The notes: generated by a model from the sequence alone, not told the origin. A DNA stretch of 64,000 nt from Epiperipatus broadwayi (GCA_028023455.1 JAQFVV010000001.1:20581611-20645610), one strand, 5' to 3'. Shown: positions 34,444 through 45,500, counted from the stretch's first letter. A program made the numbers and translations.

Positions 34444-34624
34444 TCAGTCCAGAATCCAAAATTTAAGTAATGAAAAAAAATCAAGGGAAACTAAATGATG
34501 GTGCACTAAAACTGCAAAATTAGATGGACCTGAAAGTTCAAACACTAATTTTTGTATCCAAGCCATCCTGCCTGTATAGCTATAATCTGATGATTGACTT
34601 ATTTTAGCTCTAATTATCTTTGAA
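34444..34624 (-). CDS. Candidate terminal exon, unrecognised protein
   Basis: After a strong acceptor on the minus strand (TTTTGTTCCCCTTCCATAG) one base plus 59 codons run open to TGA at 34444-34446. The peptide has mixed composition, for example SSDYSYTGRMAWIQKLVFEL and then SGPSNFAVLVHHH. An AATAAA follows about 175 bp downstream. An alternative is an internal exon ending at the CAG|GTCCAT inside it. I cannot assign a family, and it may be a pseudo-exon. Confidence 0.35.
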
Positions 34625-35181
34625 CATCTATGGAAGGGGAACAAAACATTTATTAAACATCATACCCTGTTTGTTTTAGAACATGATGATAAAATTATTT
34701 CTCTCTATAAAATAAAGATTAAGACTTTTTTCAACATAATAATATTAAATTCTGTCAGTGTGGTTAATTAAATGAGTCCCATACAATATATATGACCTAA
34801 TGGACAATTTACATTTACCAATCATAATTTGTTTTAGAAAAACCTTTTAAAAACAGGGGTAACATTAATAAATTATTTAGATACTGACTACGCCAAGCTT
34901 AATTATTGTCAACACTTCAAATTTGCCAATTTTTTGCATTGTATACAATAACACTGATGACTACCACTACACTCAGATATCATATTATAGTTTTAAACAG
35001 CAAATGCACAATTGTTCTCTTGTAATCTATAAAATGCAGTAGCTATTAAGCACATAAGTCAAGAACAGCCGACATTTTCATGATGTGTCTGTCTTAGTCA
35101 AAAGAGTGAAAGAAGCTGAGATGCAAAACCTTGTCCGATTAGAGTACTTCTCCAGTAAGCCGTTTTTATGTTTTATAATAG
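34625..35181. other. AT-rich stretch, nothing firmly recognised
   Basis: A GC-richer patch (35060-35160) precedes the hairpin. No gene or family is recognised. Confidence 0.45.
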
Positions 35182-35295
35182 AGTATCTTTTCTGTCACAA
35201 TATTTATGAATCATCATTAACATATAGTCCTTGAATAAAAATTCAAGGATTATATGTTAATGATGATACATAAATATTGTGACAGAAAAGATACT
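35182..35295. repeat. Near-perfect 55-bp hairpin
   Basis: Arms 35182-35236 and 35241-35295 are reverse complements with 2 mismatches, around an AAAA loop. The arms begin AGTATCTTTTCTGTCACAAT. It ends 50 bp before the LTR retrotransposon, which probably inserted next to it independently. Confidence 0.9.
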
Positions 35296-35345
35296 TATGA
35301 CAAGTGATACTGACATTTTTGTGTTCTTATAAACCTGTGATGTAC

Positions 35346-36007
35346 TTGATTTAATGTTACTTATGAGAAACAACCAAATACACCTAATTCAAGTAACTAT
35401 TACTCTCTTGCATAAAATTAAGATATTCCACTTAACAGATAAAAGATTTTATTAGTATGAAAAATGACAATCATTTATAAACAGAATTATCATTAGTTCT
35501 ACTAGTGCCTGTAAGGCTTACAAAAATAATAATAAGACAGGTATAGTCTGTATAATTAGCCTAGGTCGGTCTTTGGTACCTTCAGACCTGAATATCTAGT
35601 TCTCCTCCCATCATTGGTCCTGTTCTGAATTCACGCTACACTTTAGTCTCTCAGAAAATCAGGACTCACACTAATCTGTCCTTTCTCTGCTAGATTATAT
35701 CTACTTTTTGTTCTATTGTTTATTCCTTATCAATTTTAATCACCAAATTATTCTGGGCTTATTTCTGAACTAATTAATTAAATTGTTCTTTACATTTTTA
35801 ATCCTTCATTTAATTAATTATTTATTCGGATCTTCCATCTTTTTAATAAAATATCTATATGAAAAACCATTTGTAATTTCTAATTTTCATTTTTATTAAA
35901 TTTACTCGTTTACTTTCACATGTAACTATTTAACACTTTTAACTTCTGGAGTACACACAGTTTCAAACTTATTTTTTCTTAATATTAATCGTACTACAAC
36001 ACAACAA
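35346..36007 (-). repeat. 3' LTR of the gypsy element
   Basis: It matches 39957-40624 along its whole length. On the coding strand it starts TTGTTGTGTTGTAGTACG and ends GTAACATTAAATCAA. The outer border is set where similarity to the other LTR stops. Confidence 0.9.
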
Positions 36008-36022
36008 TTCCTCCCCCACTCC
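36008..36022 (-). other. Polypurine tract
   Basis: On the coding strand GGAGTGGGGGAGGAA directly precedes the 3' LTR, as expected for the plus-strand primer. Confidence 0.85.
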
Positions 36023-36043
36023 AGAAGTTATGGTTTATCCGTC

Positions 36044-37300
36044 TTAAACATATTCTTTTAGGTACAAAGATCTTTTACATCGTATTGGTCTAGGTGATTT
36101 CCTCTTTTCAATCTGTATTTTATTCTCTTCAACCACATCTTCTTCGATGTCGGTCAGTATCATCTGTTTATCTGAATTCTTTTCATTTGCATGTTGGAAC
36201 TGCTGGAACATATCTAGTTGTATGTCATCTTCACTTTTACAAATATGATTTTTGTGACGCTTATATATGTTTCCGTTTTCGCCTTTAATGCTTTGATCGC
36301 GCCTGTTCAATTTTTCCATTAACCCATTGTTTATGTAATATATCTCTGAATATTACCACGTCTCCAATGTTTAAGTTTTTCACTGGGTCTTGGTTATATT
36401 TATATATATATGTGTATCAGGTCGCAAAAAATCTAAATTAGTTCGTATTTTCTGACTGAATAACATTTCAGCTGGTGATTTTCCAGTCGTTGTTGATGGA
36501 GTTATATGTTGATACATCATGAATTCCTGTAAGACGTTTTTCATATCCGTATTTTTGTTTTTTCTTAAATATTTCTTCACTTGCCCTACCGTGTTTTCTG
36601 CCAAACCATTTGATTCAGGGTGATAAGGTGGTGTAAATACATGTTTGATGTCCCATTTTCCAAATTGTATATTTAATTCTTCACTCACAAATCCAGTTCC
36701 GTTGTCAGAGATGATTACTTGTGGAAATCCATGTATATAAAATATGTCTGTTAAACATTTTATTGTTTCATTTGCACTAGTATTTTTAACCTCGTGACAT
36801 TCTATCCATTTAGAGAAAGCATCGATTAAAATTAAATAATTTCTTCCTTCTATTGGACCCGCATGGTCTATATGAAGACTTTGCCATGGATATATTGGTT
36901 TAGGCCAAGAAGAATATTGTTTATTCGGCAGAGCTATTTCAGACTTACATTTATCACATTTCTTAATATACTTTTCAATATCATTACTTATCTGTGGCCA
37001 CCAAACATAATTCCGAGCTAGAGCTTTAGCTCGCACAATGCCTGGGTGCCCCTGATGCAAAAGTTCTAGAACTTTCATTCTCCCTACAGGAGGTATAACT
37101 ACCCTGTCTCCCATAATACTACACCCTTTACAGACCGACAATTGGTCTCTATTGACCCAAAAGCCCATTACTATATTTTCAGGTTTTTTATTAGGCCAAC
37201 ATTTGCTTATCCATTTCTTAAGTAACGCATACCCGTTATTTTCATTTGTCCATGTCTGAACTACTTTACTATTTATGACTTGCGTTCATATTGTCAATGT
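36044..37300 (-). pseudogene. Gypsy integrase and C-terminal tail
   Basis: The main open piece (37168-36380, 262 codons) has the zinc-binding His/Cys set (H38, H41, C71, C74 of this piece) and the catalytic triad D101 (HIDHAGP), D155 (ISDNGTGF) and E191 (NGLAEN). The 35-residue spacing is that of DDE integrases. It joins target and viral-like DNA ends in the family. Upstream residues (VVQTWTNENNGYALLKKW) are in frame but cut off by a shift near 37285. Downstream, a TA-repeat length change at about 36402-36414 shifts the frame, and the tail continues first in one frame and then in another (36319-36044). All catalytic residues remain, but the ORF is broken. Confidence 0.9.
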
Positions 37301-37309
37301 GATTAACTT

Positions 37310-38707
37310 CTACATCAGTTTCATAGTTGTCATTATTTCCGGGCACTCTAGATAGAGTGTCCGCATGAGAAATTATCTTTCCTTTTTGATATATTAGATT
37401 GAAATCGTAAGCAGTAAGTGTATTAGCCCATCTGAGCATGCACGGATTAAATGCTCTGGCATCGGACGATCTTTTCCTATAATCCCTAACAAAGGTTTGT
37501 GATCTGTTACTAATTCAAATTTCCATCCATATATAAACTGGTGAAATTTTTTCACAGCAAACATGACTGCCAAAGCTTCTTTATCCAGCTGACTATATTT
37601 TTTTTCAGCTTTAGACAAAGTCTGAGAAGCATAAGCTACAGGACATTCATGCCCATCTATTTGATGCACTAAAACTGCTCCGATTCTGTATTGTGATGCA
37701 TCCGTAATAATAGTGATGTCTTTGTTGCTATCAAAATGCACTAATAAGCTGCTAGAGGTTAACAATTCTTTAACTGCTTTAAACGCTTTTTCATGTTTGG
37801 TATTCCAAATCCATTTCTGATCTTTGCGTAGCAGTTCGTATAGAGGAATTGTGACCATCACTTTGTTCTTTAGAAAAGGTTCGAAAAAATTAATCAAACC
37901 TAGGAAAGCTTGAAGTTGCTTGACATTTATTGGGCTTGGAACATCTTTGACTGCCCTAATTTTTTCAGTTAATGGACTTTTCCCTTTTTCCGAAATCAGA
38001 TGGCCTAAAAACTTTAATTCTTCCATTTCCCAAACACATTTTTTAACATTTAATTTTACCCCTGCGTTATTTAGTTTCTTGCATACTTCCCGAATTTTAC
38101 TTCTTAATTTTTCCGGTGACATTGCAGCAAACAAAGTGTCGTCATAATATGGCGTCACTCCTTCCAAGCCTTGTAATATTGAATTTATTTTTGCTTGAAA
38201 TATGTTTGGAGCTGATGTAATTCCAAAAAGGAGACAATTACATTTGAATAATCCAAAAGGGGTTGTAATTGTTAATAACCGAGCTGTATTACCCATAACT
38301 TTTAGTTGGTGATATGCCGAATTTAAATCCAATTTCGCAAAATTTTTTGCTTTAGCTAGATTTCTGAGAATCTCACATACATTCAGCATCGGGTAAGCTC
38401 CTTTATTAAGATACTTATTTACTGTTATTCTATAATCTCCACACAGCCTAATTTTTCCGTCTGGTTTTGTTAACACAACAATCGGCGTGGCCCAATCCGC
38501 TTCCTCAACTGGGGATAACATGTCTTTTTTAATTAATGCTTCTATTTTTTCCTCTACTAACTGCCTTTGTGCAAAAGGTATTTTTCTCGGTTTACAAATA
38601 ACCAATTTAGCATTTTCATTTAAGTGCAAGTCAATGAGCTTTGATTTTATCAAACCTAAATCTTCCGTAAATAAATTCGGATATAACTCTATCATTTCTT
38701 TTTCCAC
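37310..38707 (-). pseudogene. Gypsy reverse transcriptase and RNase H
   Basis: A 437-codon open piece (38707-37394) carries RT motif A KLDLNSAYHQL (residues about 125-135), the FGITSAPNIFQ block (about 161-171) and the YYDD catalytic box (187-190). The RNase H part has ITDASQYRIGAVL (Asp about 336), DKEALA (Glu about 377) and VTDHKPL (Asp about 402). It copies the RNA genome and degrades the template strand. A one-base shift near 37440 moves the RNase H end (MLRWANTLTAYDFNLIYQKG) into another frame, continuing to about 37310. Catalytic residues are intact, so decay is recent. Confidence 0.95.
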
Positions 38708-38790
38708 TGAGACCTTTTTAACTATATTAAATTTAATGCCTAAGTCTTTAAACCAGTTTCTTCCTATTAACGGACTAATATCTTTATCTA

Positions 38791-39030
38791 CTATATATAT
38801 ATAGGTAATTTGTAGTTTTTATTTTTAAAACCAACTATTACTTCGGATTTCCCAATTAACTTGATTGGGTTCCCGTTGACATCTCTAATGTTAATGTTAG
38901 CTTTCTGTATTTTAATCTGAGGGCTCTCTGTGAATATTTCCTTCCACTTTTTCATAGATATTAATGAAATTCCTGAGCCACTATCTATTTCCATTTCTAC
39001 TCTTTTGTTACTTAACTTAATCTCTAGCAT
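38791..39030 (-). pseudogene. Gypsy aspartic protease
   Basis: 79 codons starting LEIKLSNKRVEMEIDSGSG, with the active-site triad D-S-G (commonly D-T/S-G). The frame ends in a TATATATATA tract at about 38795-38804, where a length change separates it from RT: the protein sense continues across the tract into the RT frame. Upstream, a stop in an A-rich run separates it from gag. Confidence 0.85.
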
Positions 39031-39104
39031 GAATTGATCCTGCTCATTTTTTTAAGATATTTTTTTTAATTACTGATTTCTATTGTTTCTGATCTTTACC
39101 ATAT

Positions 39105-39857
39105 TCAAATTTTCATTGAGGTTTTTTTGCACACTGGTGCTAAATGGCCTTTGGCCCCACAGTTGTAACATTTTTCGTTCCTCCATTTACAGGTTTTAGA
39201 CAAATGACCTACTCTACCACAACAAAAAAATTTTATTTTGAAACTTTTCCCTTCTTTAGTACAATTCTTATCCTCTCTCTCTCTCTCTATTTTAAAAATA
39301 GTATTCCTAGGGTTTTCCTCCGTTCTATTTGAAAAAGCTAAAGCTTGTTCTACCACTGATTCGTATACTATTCCCTTTTGAATAGCACCTTCATAAGTCA
39401 TCTGAGTTTCAATTAATAATGATTGATGCAATTTATCATCCTTCATTCCCCATAATAACTGGTCAATAAAAATTTGTTCCACAAAGTCGCCGTACTGGCA
39501 ATTCTTTGCTAATTGGCATAGAACAATATCATATTCTTTTATCGATTTGAGTTTGTTTTGTTTGCGGTTCCTCAATTTTAACCTAGCTAAATACTTTGAT
39601 GGTCTTGGGCTAAAACAATCTGTTAGTCTTTGAACCAGGTCATCGTAGTTACTATTATCTGTAACTTGTCCATTATACAATTTGTTTACTATTTCAATAA
39701 CTTTTCTACCTGACAAACATAATAACGCTGCTACTTTCCTGTCATTTTCAATAATACTATTTAACTTAAAATAATTTTGTAATTGAAGCACATAAAAGGG
39801 CCATTCGTGCGGATTATCTATCCCATATTCCAATATATTAGCTTGTCCTATCAACAT
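39105..39857 (-). CDS. Gypsy gag, 250 aa
   Basis: An uninterrupted gag-like protein. The N-terminal about 190 residues are helical capsid-like, with the retrotransposon-gag pattern around FSPRPSKYLARLKLRNRKQN. Two zinc knuckles follow near residues 204-245. The second is canonical (CYNCGAKGHLAPVC). The first reads FFCCGRVGHLSKTC, with Phe where the first Cys should be, so it is probably damaged. Gag forms the particle that packages the RNA. The start is the first ATG after the primer site. Protease lies downstream in another frame, which may be natural frameshifting or decay. Confidence 0.9.
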   Translation of the reverse strand: MLIGQANILEYGIDNPHEWPFYVLQLQNYFKLNSIIENDRKVAALLCLSGRKVIEIVNKLYNGQVTDNSNYDDLVQRLTDCFSPRPSKYLARLKLRNRKQNKLKSIKEYDIVLCQLAKNCQYGDFVEQIFIDQLLWGMKDDKLHQSLLIETQMTYEGAIQKGIVYESVVEQALAFSNRTEENPRNTIFKIEREREDKNCTKEGKSFKIKFFCCGRVGHLSKTCKWRNEKCYNCGAKGHLAPVCKKTSMKI

Positions 39858-39935
39858 TTTAATTCTTTAACAACTCACCGACTTCTGAATTACTGTTCGG
39901 TGTATTTCTTTCATAAGCTTGAAAAAACAGGTTTT

Positions 39936-39950
39936 CTCCTGACTGCGCCA
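39936..39950 (-). other. Primer-binding site, tRNA-Ser type
   Basis: On the coding strand TGGCGCAGTCAGGAG lies 6 bases inside the 5' LTR, after a T run. The word TGGCGCAGTC is complementary to the 3' end of tRNA-Ser, as in the insect 17.6/297 elements (known). Use here is inferred. Confidence 0.75.
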
Positions 39951-39956
39951 AAAAAA

Positions 39957-40624
39957 TTGATTTAATGTTACTTACGAGAAACAACCAAATACACCTAATT
40001 CAAGTAACTATTACTCTCTTGCATAAAATTAAGATATCCCACTTAACAGATACAAGATTTTATTAGTATGAAAAATGACAATCATTTATAAACAGAATTA
40101 TCATTAGTTCTACTAGCACCTGTAAGGCTTAAAAAAATAATAATAAGACAGTTACAGTCTGTATAATTACCCTAGGTCGGTCTTTGGTACCTTCAGATCT
40201 GAATATCTGGTTCTCCTCCCATCGTTGGTCCTGTTCTGAATTCGCGCTATACTTTAGTCTCTCAGAAAATCAGGACTCACACTAATCTGTCCTTTCTCTA
40301 CTAGATTATATCTACTTTTTGTTCTATTGTTTATTCCTTATCAATTTTAATCACCAAATTATTCTGGGCTTATTTCTGAACTAATTAATTAAATTGTTCT
40401 TTACATTTTTAATCCTTCATTTAATTAATAATTTATTCCGATCTTCCATCTTGTTTTTTAATAAAATATCTATATGAAAAACCATTTGTAATTTCTAATT
40501 TTCATTTTTATTAAATCTACTCGTTTACTTTCACATGTAATTATTTAACACTTTTAACTTCTGGAGTACACACAGTTTCAAACGTATTTTTTTTCTTAAT
40601 ATTAATCGTACTACAACATAACAA
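39957..40624 (-). repeat. 5' LTR of the gypsy element
   Basis: 668 bp, colinear with 35346-36007, with about 20-25 differences by eye including a short indel in a T-rich stretch. On the coding strand it starts TTGTTATGTTGTAGTACG. Confidence 0.9.
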
Positions 40625-41118
40625 AACCACTTGAATGAACAATGTTTAAATGTACAACTATTATGAATTTTAGATTTCTGTTACTTATAAAATGTTTTTT
40701 CTTGGTTATATGTTTATAATTATGTACTTATTTAAAGAAAACGTGATTATAAATTGTAAAGAACTCTTCAGTGATTTCAATGAGTATGTTAAATATCTTA
40801 AAGGAGTTGTAAATCTGTGTTTAAAAAATAGTCAGCCTTTTACTAAAAATAATACTTTATATATATAAGTTTTTTGCCGGAAAGCATATGGAGTTAACTA
40901 AGCAAAATGATACTATAAATATACAATAAAAACTCATGATTATTTAAAGTGGTAATATGGCAATATTTATCCTTATCATAATTCATTCTAGCATATTACT
41001 ATTCAGAGCTATAATATAAACTTTAATGAACTCTTTACATATACATAAAATAAAAAGGTTTTTTTTTTTTTTTTGTAAATACTAAGATTAATAAAATCAT
41101 TATAAAAAACACTTTTAC
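40625..41118. other. AT-rich spacer, nothing recognised
   Basis: No supported feature between the LTR element and copy B of the small retroposon family. Confidence 0.5.
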
Positions 41119-41131
41119 ATACTAATTTATT

Positions 41132-41600
41132 AAGTAATAATTTACTAAGGCTGTAACCTTAGAAATAAGCGTCTGAAAAATACGCTTATTTCTAAGGTTA
41201 CAGCCTTAGTAAATTATTACTTAATATAATAATGGGCGTTTAATAAAATTTATAATTACAACTTTAAATTATCGTAACAGATTTCTTACTATAAGATCTT
41301 TTCATTGACTCGTAGTAAATTGTAAGATTTCGCGAGTATTAATGTATTATAAGAATTGTGGACTTAATTAGTGAAGTATTGAATAGCTTCACACTCTTAG
41401 ATCAAAACACTTCAGCTTCACCTATTTATATATAAAAGTAGGTTGAAGTAAAGAAGGATTCTCTCTTTTCTTCATAGCGTAAGCTTGTGTTTTAAGACCT
41501 ATAGAGGTCCCTACCTTCGTATTTTTCAGACGCTTATTTCTAAGGTTACTAGTAAATTATTACTTAATATAATAATGGGCGTTTAATAAAATTTATAATT
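41132..41600 (+). mobile_element. Hairpin-headed small retroposon, copy B
   Basis: The 469-bp element has an exact 13-bp target duplication ATACTAATTTATT (41119-41131 and 41601-41613). It opens with a 42-45 bp perfect hairpin (arms 41128-41172 and 41182-41226). The right arm continues into a unit that repeats after 348 bp (ACGCTTATTTCTAAGG at 41182 and 41530). The unit has GTAGTAAAT, TTTCGCG, CTTCACACTCTTAGATC and a TATA box (TTTATATATAAA near 41425-41437). AATAAA lies at 41585-41590, 10 bp before the right end. No ORF. Confidence 0.85.
41424..41438 (+). promoter_or_regulatory. TATA box of copy B
   Basis: TATTTATATATAAAA sits downstream of CTTCACACTCTTAGATC and about 155 bp before AATAAA, the same layout as copy C. 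Confidence 0.5.
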
Positions 41601-41613
41601 ATACTAATTTATT

Positions 41614-43575
41614 GTAAATAAAGTTAAATCAACAAATATTTTTTTTAAAAACCGTTTATTTGTCAACTTAAACTAATTTTTTATAAAACATATAATTAAA
41701 AAATTTTACAGAACTCTCTATTAACATTGCATTTTATTCAAATATTAAGAAAACTATTTTACTTCGACATTTAATTGTTTAAATCTAAACAGAAAAGTTA
41801 TATATTATTACTAAAATATTACTTAATTTTTAGTAAATTCACTTCAGTTATATTTATATTCTGTAATATACTGTAACTTGATTTAAAAAACGATGATGCT
41901 GGGGAAATAATCAATTTAATCTGAATAGAACATAGCCCAATCATTGGTTGCCATTTTGTAATGAACTATTGATTATAATAGGGGATGAGAATACAAAAAA
42001 AAAACTTTACTATGTCTCAGAATTGAGACATCATTTATAATAATATAGATCTAGCCTAAATGTGGGATATCATTTTATAAAAGCCCCAAAGTTGATAAGA
42101 CATTTTGTAATAATTGCCACATGTACATGATCATCATCGGCTAGCATTGTGTAGCTACTTTGTCACAATAATAATGGATTTTCTATCTTAGTACCTCTCT
42201 ATATTTGTTCAGTCAACATTTGTCATAAAGATGTGCCCTTAAGAGTTATATTCTTTATCATATAAACAAATAGTAACATTATTAGAACCTGTGTAAAATT
42301 ATCTACCTCAGTTATCGATCACACTAGCAATAACAATATTTCCCATACAAAATTATTTAGATTGTCCACTACATTATCATAAAATACTAAAAATCTCTAT
42401 TAAAATCTAATTTATTTAGATTATATTTAAAACTAAATAAAGCAAACAAGATCATCACCTCAGACATCAACAAATCTATTCACAATTCTAAAATAAGTTG
42501 CAATAAGCAGTGAAATCATACATCATTGTCCTAAACAATGATACATGCTTAAGGCATCTATTTAATTGATAATTAAATAAAACTAAATTTGAATCAATAA
42601 TCATCTAAATTACGACATACTTTACTAATCTAATATTATTTATAGTAATGCAAATTTACTTTAATATTTAATAACATTCTGTTTAAATAAACTACTTTCG
42701 AAATAATTATAACTACATTTTGAGAACTTTTTCTAAACTACACAATATTTATAATATCTAAATGAAATAAATCTTTGCTCAGTTTTATATCTATTTAATA
42801 AAATGTTAAATATAATATAAACATTTCATTCATACTCTACATTAGATTGATGTGCAATTATTGCTTCAGTTATATTCTTAAATGAAACACTCCACAAAAA
42901 TTTATTACCAATAAATTCCATTACATAATTTTGAATTTTACAGTACCCAATCACATTATATAAAATATATCTTTAGGTTTCTATTGGATACTTACTGACT
43001 TACAATCACTAACATTATTCATCTGCTGAAATCTCCAATCAATCAATTATAAAAATGGATAACTATTAAACTATATATTATATAACAATGATTACTCAAT
43101 TCTACTACTTGATAAAATTTATGATCTTCACTTCAAAGAAATTTAAGAAATAATTACGACAGATCATTCTGACTAATGACAGAACAAAATCTATTAAGAT
43201 TTTTGTAACCTGATAAGATAAGCAAATAAATAATCAACTCTGAAGTAATGAAATTACTTCTACTAGTAATATTGACTTAGATAATTAAACAAATATTTAA
43301 ATGCAGTAACAAATATAAAATTTATATGTAATCAGATTTTAAAAAATGATGTATAAAATATATACATATACCTAATTCTATTTCATTTACCAAGATGGGT
43401 TTGATCTTGGATCAAATTTTAAGTACCAAAATTATCTTGCACATTCAAAAGAAATAATTAGACAGATTCACCAGACTTTCAATCAACTCTAAATTTATTT
43501 GGTTTATAATAAAAAAATTTAACAATAATAAAAATATAACAGACCAAATAATCAATATTTGCCATAGACTAAAAT
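41614..43575. other. AT-rich stretch, nothing recognised
   Basis: No supported gene or repeat. Confidence 0.5.
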
Positions 43576-43605
43576 CAATAATAATAATAATAATAGTAAT
43601 AATAA

Positions 43606-43664
<59 letters not shown>

Positions 43665-43719
43665 ATAATAATAATAACAATAATAATAATGATGATGATG
43701 ATGATAATAATAATAATAT
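43576..43719. repeat. Trinucleotide microsatellite (TAA/TAG/GAT)
   Basis: A compound array: TAA units, about 20 TAG units, TAA, then GAT and TAA again. The minus-strand open frame across it is an artefact of the repeat. Confidence 0.98.
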
Positions 43720-44290
43720 CTATGTGTATGGAACTCCATAAAATGTGCTGCAAGACAATAATACTATATATATTGTGCCAAGGCCAAATTGGCACATGTA
43801 TATAAAATAATTTTATCTAAAAAAAAATTATTTATTATTAAAATCTTTCGTAAAAGAGTTTGAAAAAAAAATAGAAATTAATTGATTAAAAGGGGAGAGG
43901 GGGGGTTTTGTTTAGAAAAGATAAAACTAAGAGTTCATAAAAGTTAAAGAGTGTTATTATTATAAATTAAAAGCTTCAAAATACAACCTCTTTTCATTCG
44001 AATGAAATAAAAAAAAAAAATAGTATTAAAACTAGTTTTGATGTGTAGAGTAAAATTATATATGTGCGTGTGAATGTAAAATAAATGTATCAGTATTAAA
44101 TATATAAATAAATAAAAAATATATTTAAAAAAAAAAAACAGTGGTGCGCTACTAATTAAAGATATGAAAACAACACGTTTTGAAATAGCTACTACTAATT
44201 AAACAATCAATCAAAAAACACATTGTCATAGGATTAGTTATCAATGAAATTTCGACAACACTCATTTGCCGGAGGATATTAAAACAAAAA
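43720..44290. other. AT-rich stretch, nothing recognised
   Basis: It includes a palindromic word around GTGCCAAGGCCAAATTGGCAC at about 43776-43796. Otherwise homopolymers. Confidence 0.45.
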
Positions 44291-44301
44291 ATGCTTTGCA
44301 G

Positions 44302-44665
44302 ATATAAATAGCTAGATTTTTATCGGAGTTCAGTTTTTATTCAGTCTAGTTTGCAGTGACAGTCTTGTGCAATTTCTATTATGTATCAAGAAACAAAAAT
44401 GCATTGTTGAGCAGCTTTTGGAAATATATGCTCGTACTTCAGCCTTTTTAGTCCAACAAGATCATCAAAACCTGCCTGAGAAATAATGTCTGCATAACAA
44501 CTCAGAAATCCTCCGTCAAATGTTCAACTGTCTTCAAGAATAAGACCAATGGATTCGCACAAAATCTCTTCAAGAAACGTCCAAATCTAACCGGTTAGAT
44601 ATAATCCATCAGAAGCAGCAGAAGCAGCCAACAACAAGCAATATCCACGTTCCCAAAAATCCTAG
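44302..44665 (+). pseudogene. TATA-led leader with a broken gag-like frame
   Basis: A TATA box (ATATAAATA, 44302-44310) and an initiator-like TCAGTTTTTATTCAGT about 25 bp later precede a single plus frame (44382-44665) interrupted only by two TAA codons (44484-44486, 44541-44543). The peptide is Q-rich and polar: CIVEQLLEIYARTSAFLVQQ, then ILRQMFNCLQE, then QKQQKQPTTSN. It ends at CCTAG|GTAAAC, a plausible splice donor. It looks like a retroelement leader and gag start or a first exon of a lost gene. I cannot choose between these. Confidence 0.35.
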
Positions 44666-44671
44666 GTAAAC

Positions 44672-45179
44672 TTTTATTTATTATCATTTATACGTAGTAG
44701 CCACCGCTGTAATTCGTAAATATTCAATATTCAAATTATATGAACTCTATCATACATAAAATGAACTATTGATATGTGTGTTTAAGTTTCAAATGCTATT
44801 AATGCTTTATTATTATATTCGTGAATGCTATATGAGTTAATATGTGCGTGATCATTATATCAGTGTTATTAGTTAAATTAGATAAATACCAATGTTCTAC
44901 TATTAAAATCTACAAGAATATTTAAACTAGTTTAGAAATGTTAATTTAGAATGTGTGTGTGTATTATATTAAATTTATAAAGATGTTTAAATTTAGTAAA
45001 TTAATGTTAGTTTATAAATTGTATTTAAAACTTAATTAATGTTGATTAAAATAAATTGTCTTCAAACTTAAACTTTATTTGTCGGTCAACTCTTTTTACC
45101 AACCTTTTTATTAATTCTTTCCACCACTAATTTTGTATAATTTTGTTATTGAATTAAAATTAGACTGAGCTAGTTTTAG
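44672..45179. other. AT-rich stretch, nothing recognised
   Basis: No supported feature. Confidence 0.5.
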
Positions 45180-45500
45180 GGAATGTTTCGAGCGCTGGAT
45201 TATGAGCCTACTGACCCAATACATTGTTTATTCTTCTGAATAGATAGCTGGCGCCTGGAGTTTACTCCAAAACAAATAAAGTATTTGGATAGTAGGGGTT
45301 TGAATCTAGCAGCCGAGGTGGGCCATTGTTGATAGTTAAAGCTATCAATAAGATCTCCCATTTTGCTCAAACGTGCCGGTTCGTTCACGTAACCTTTATA
45401 AGATTATAAATGTATTATGAAGGAATTTGAAACCGACCAAAACTTATATATACATATAAGTAAGTGGTTTCAGCAGTTTGGCCCGGTACAATATATATAT
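45180..45500. repeat. GC-richer unknown repeat ending in a TA microsatellite
   Basis: This block has clearly higher GC than its flanks (AGCGCTGG, GGCGCCTGGAG, GCAGCCGAGGTGGGCC, GTGCCGGTTCG). It ends CAGCAGTTTGGCCCGGTACAATATATATA. A related end (TTTGGCC with GGCACAATATATATA) occurs inverted at about 43766-43790. A 62-codon minus frame inside has no known motif. Probably an old dispersed repeat. Confidence 0.4.

Larger units (their letters stand above)
35346..40624 (-). mobile_element. Ty3/gypsy LTR retrotransposon (Mag-like), defective
   Basis: The 5.28-kb element lies on the minus strand, with gag at 39857-39105, protease, RT/RNase H, integrase, LTRs of 662 and 668 bp, a primer-binding site and a polypurine tract. 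Domain order PR-RT-RH-IN and the CCHC gag define Ty3/gypsy. Gag and integrase style suggests the Mag/K02A2.6-like lineage; this is inference. LTR differences counted by eye (about 20-25 in 660) imply roughly 96-97% identity, so insertion is fairly recent. There is no env. Frames are broken between PR and RT, inside RNase H, before integrase and at the integrase end. No target duplication is obvious. Confidence 0.95.

Noticed and set aside
37920-38804. Plus-strand ORFs of 75 and 105 codons
   Set aside because: Antisense shadows of the gypsy RT and protease region.
43445-43795. 116-codon minus-strand ORF rich in Ile and Thr
   Set aside because: It is the translation of the TAA/TAG trinucleotide microsatellite, not a gene.
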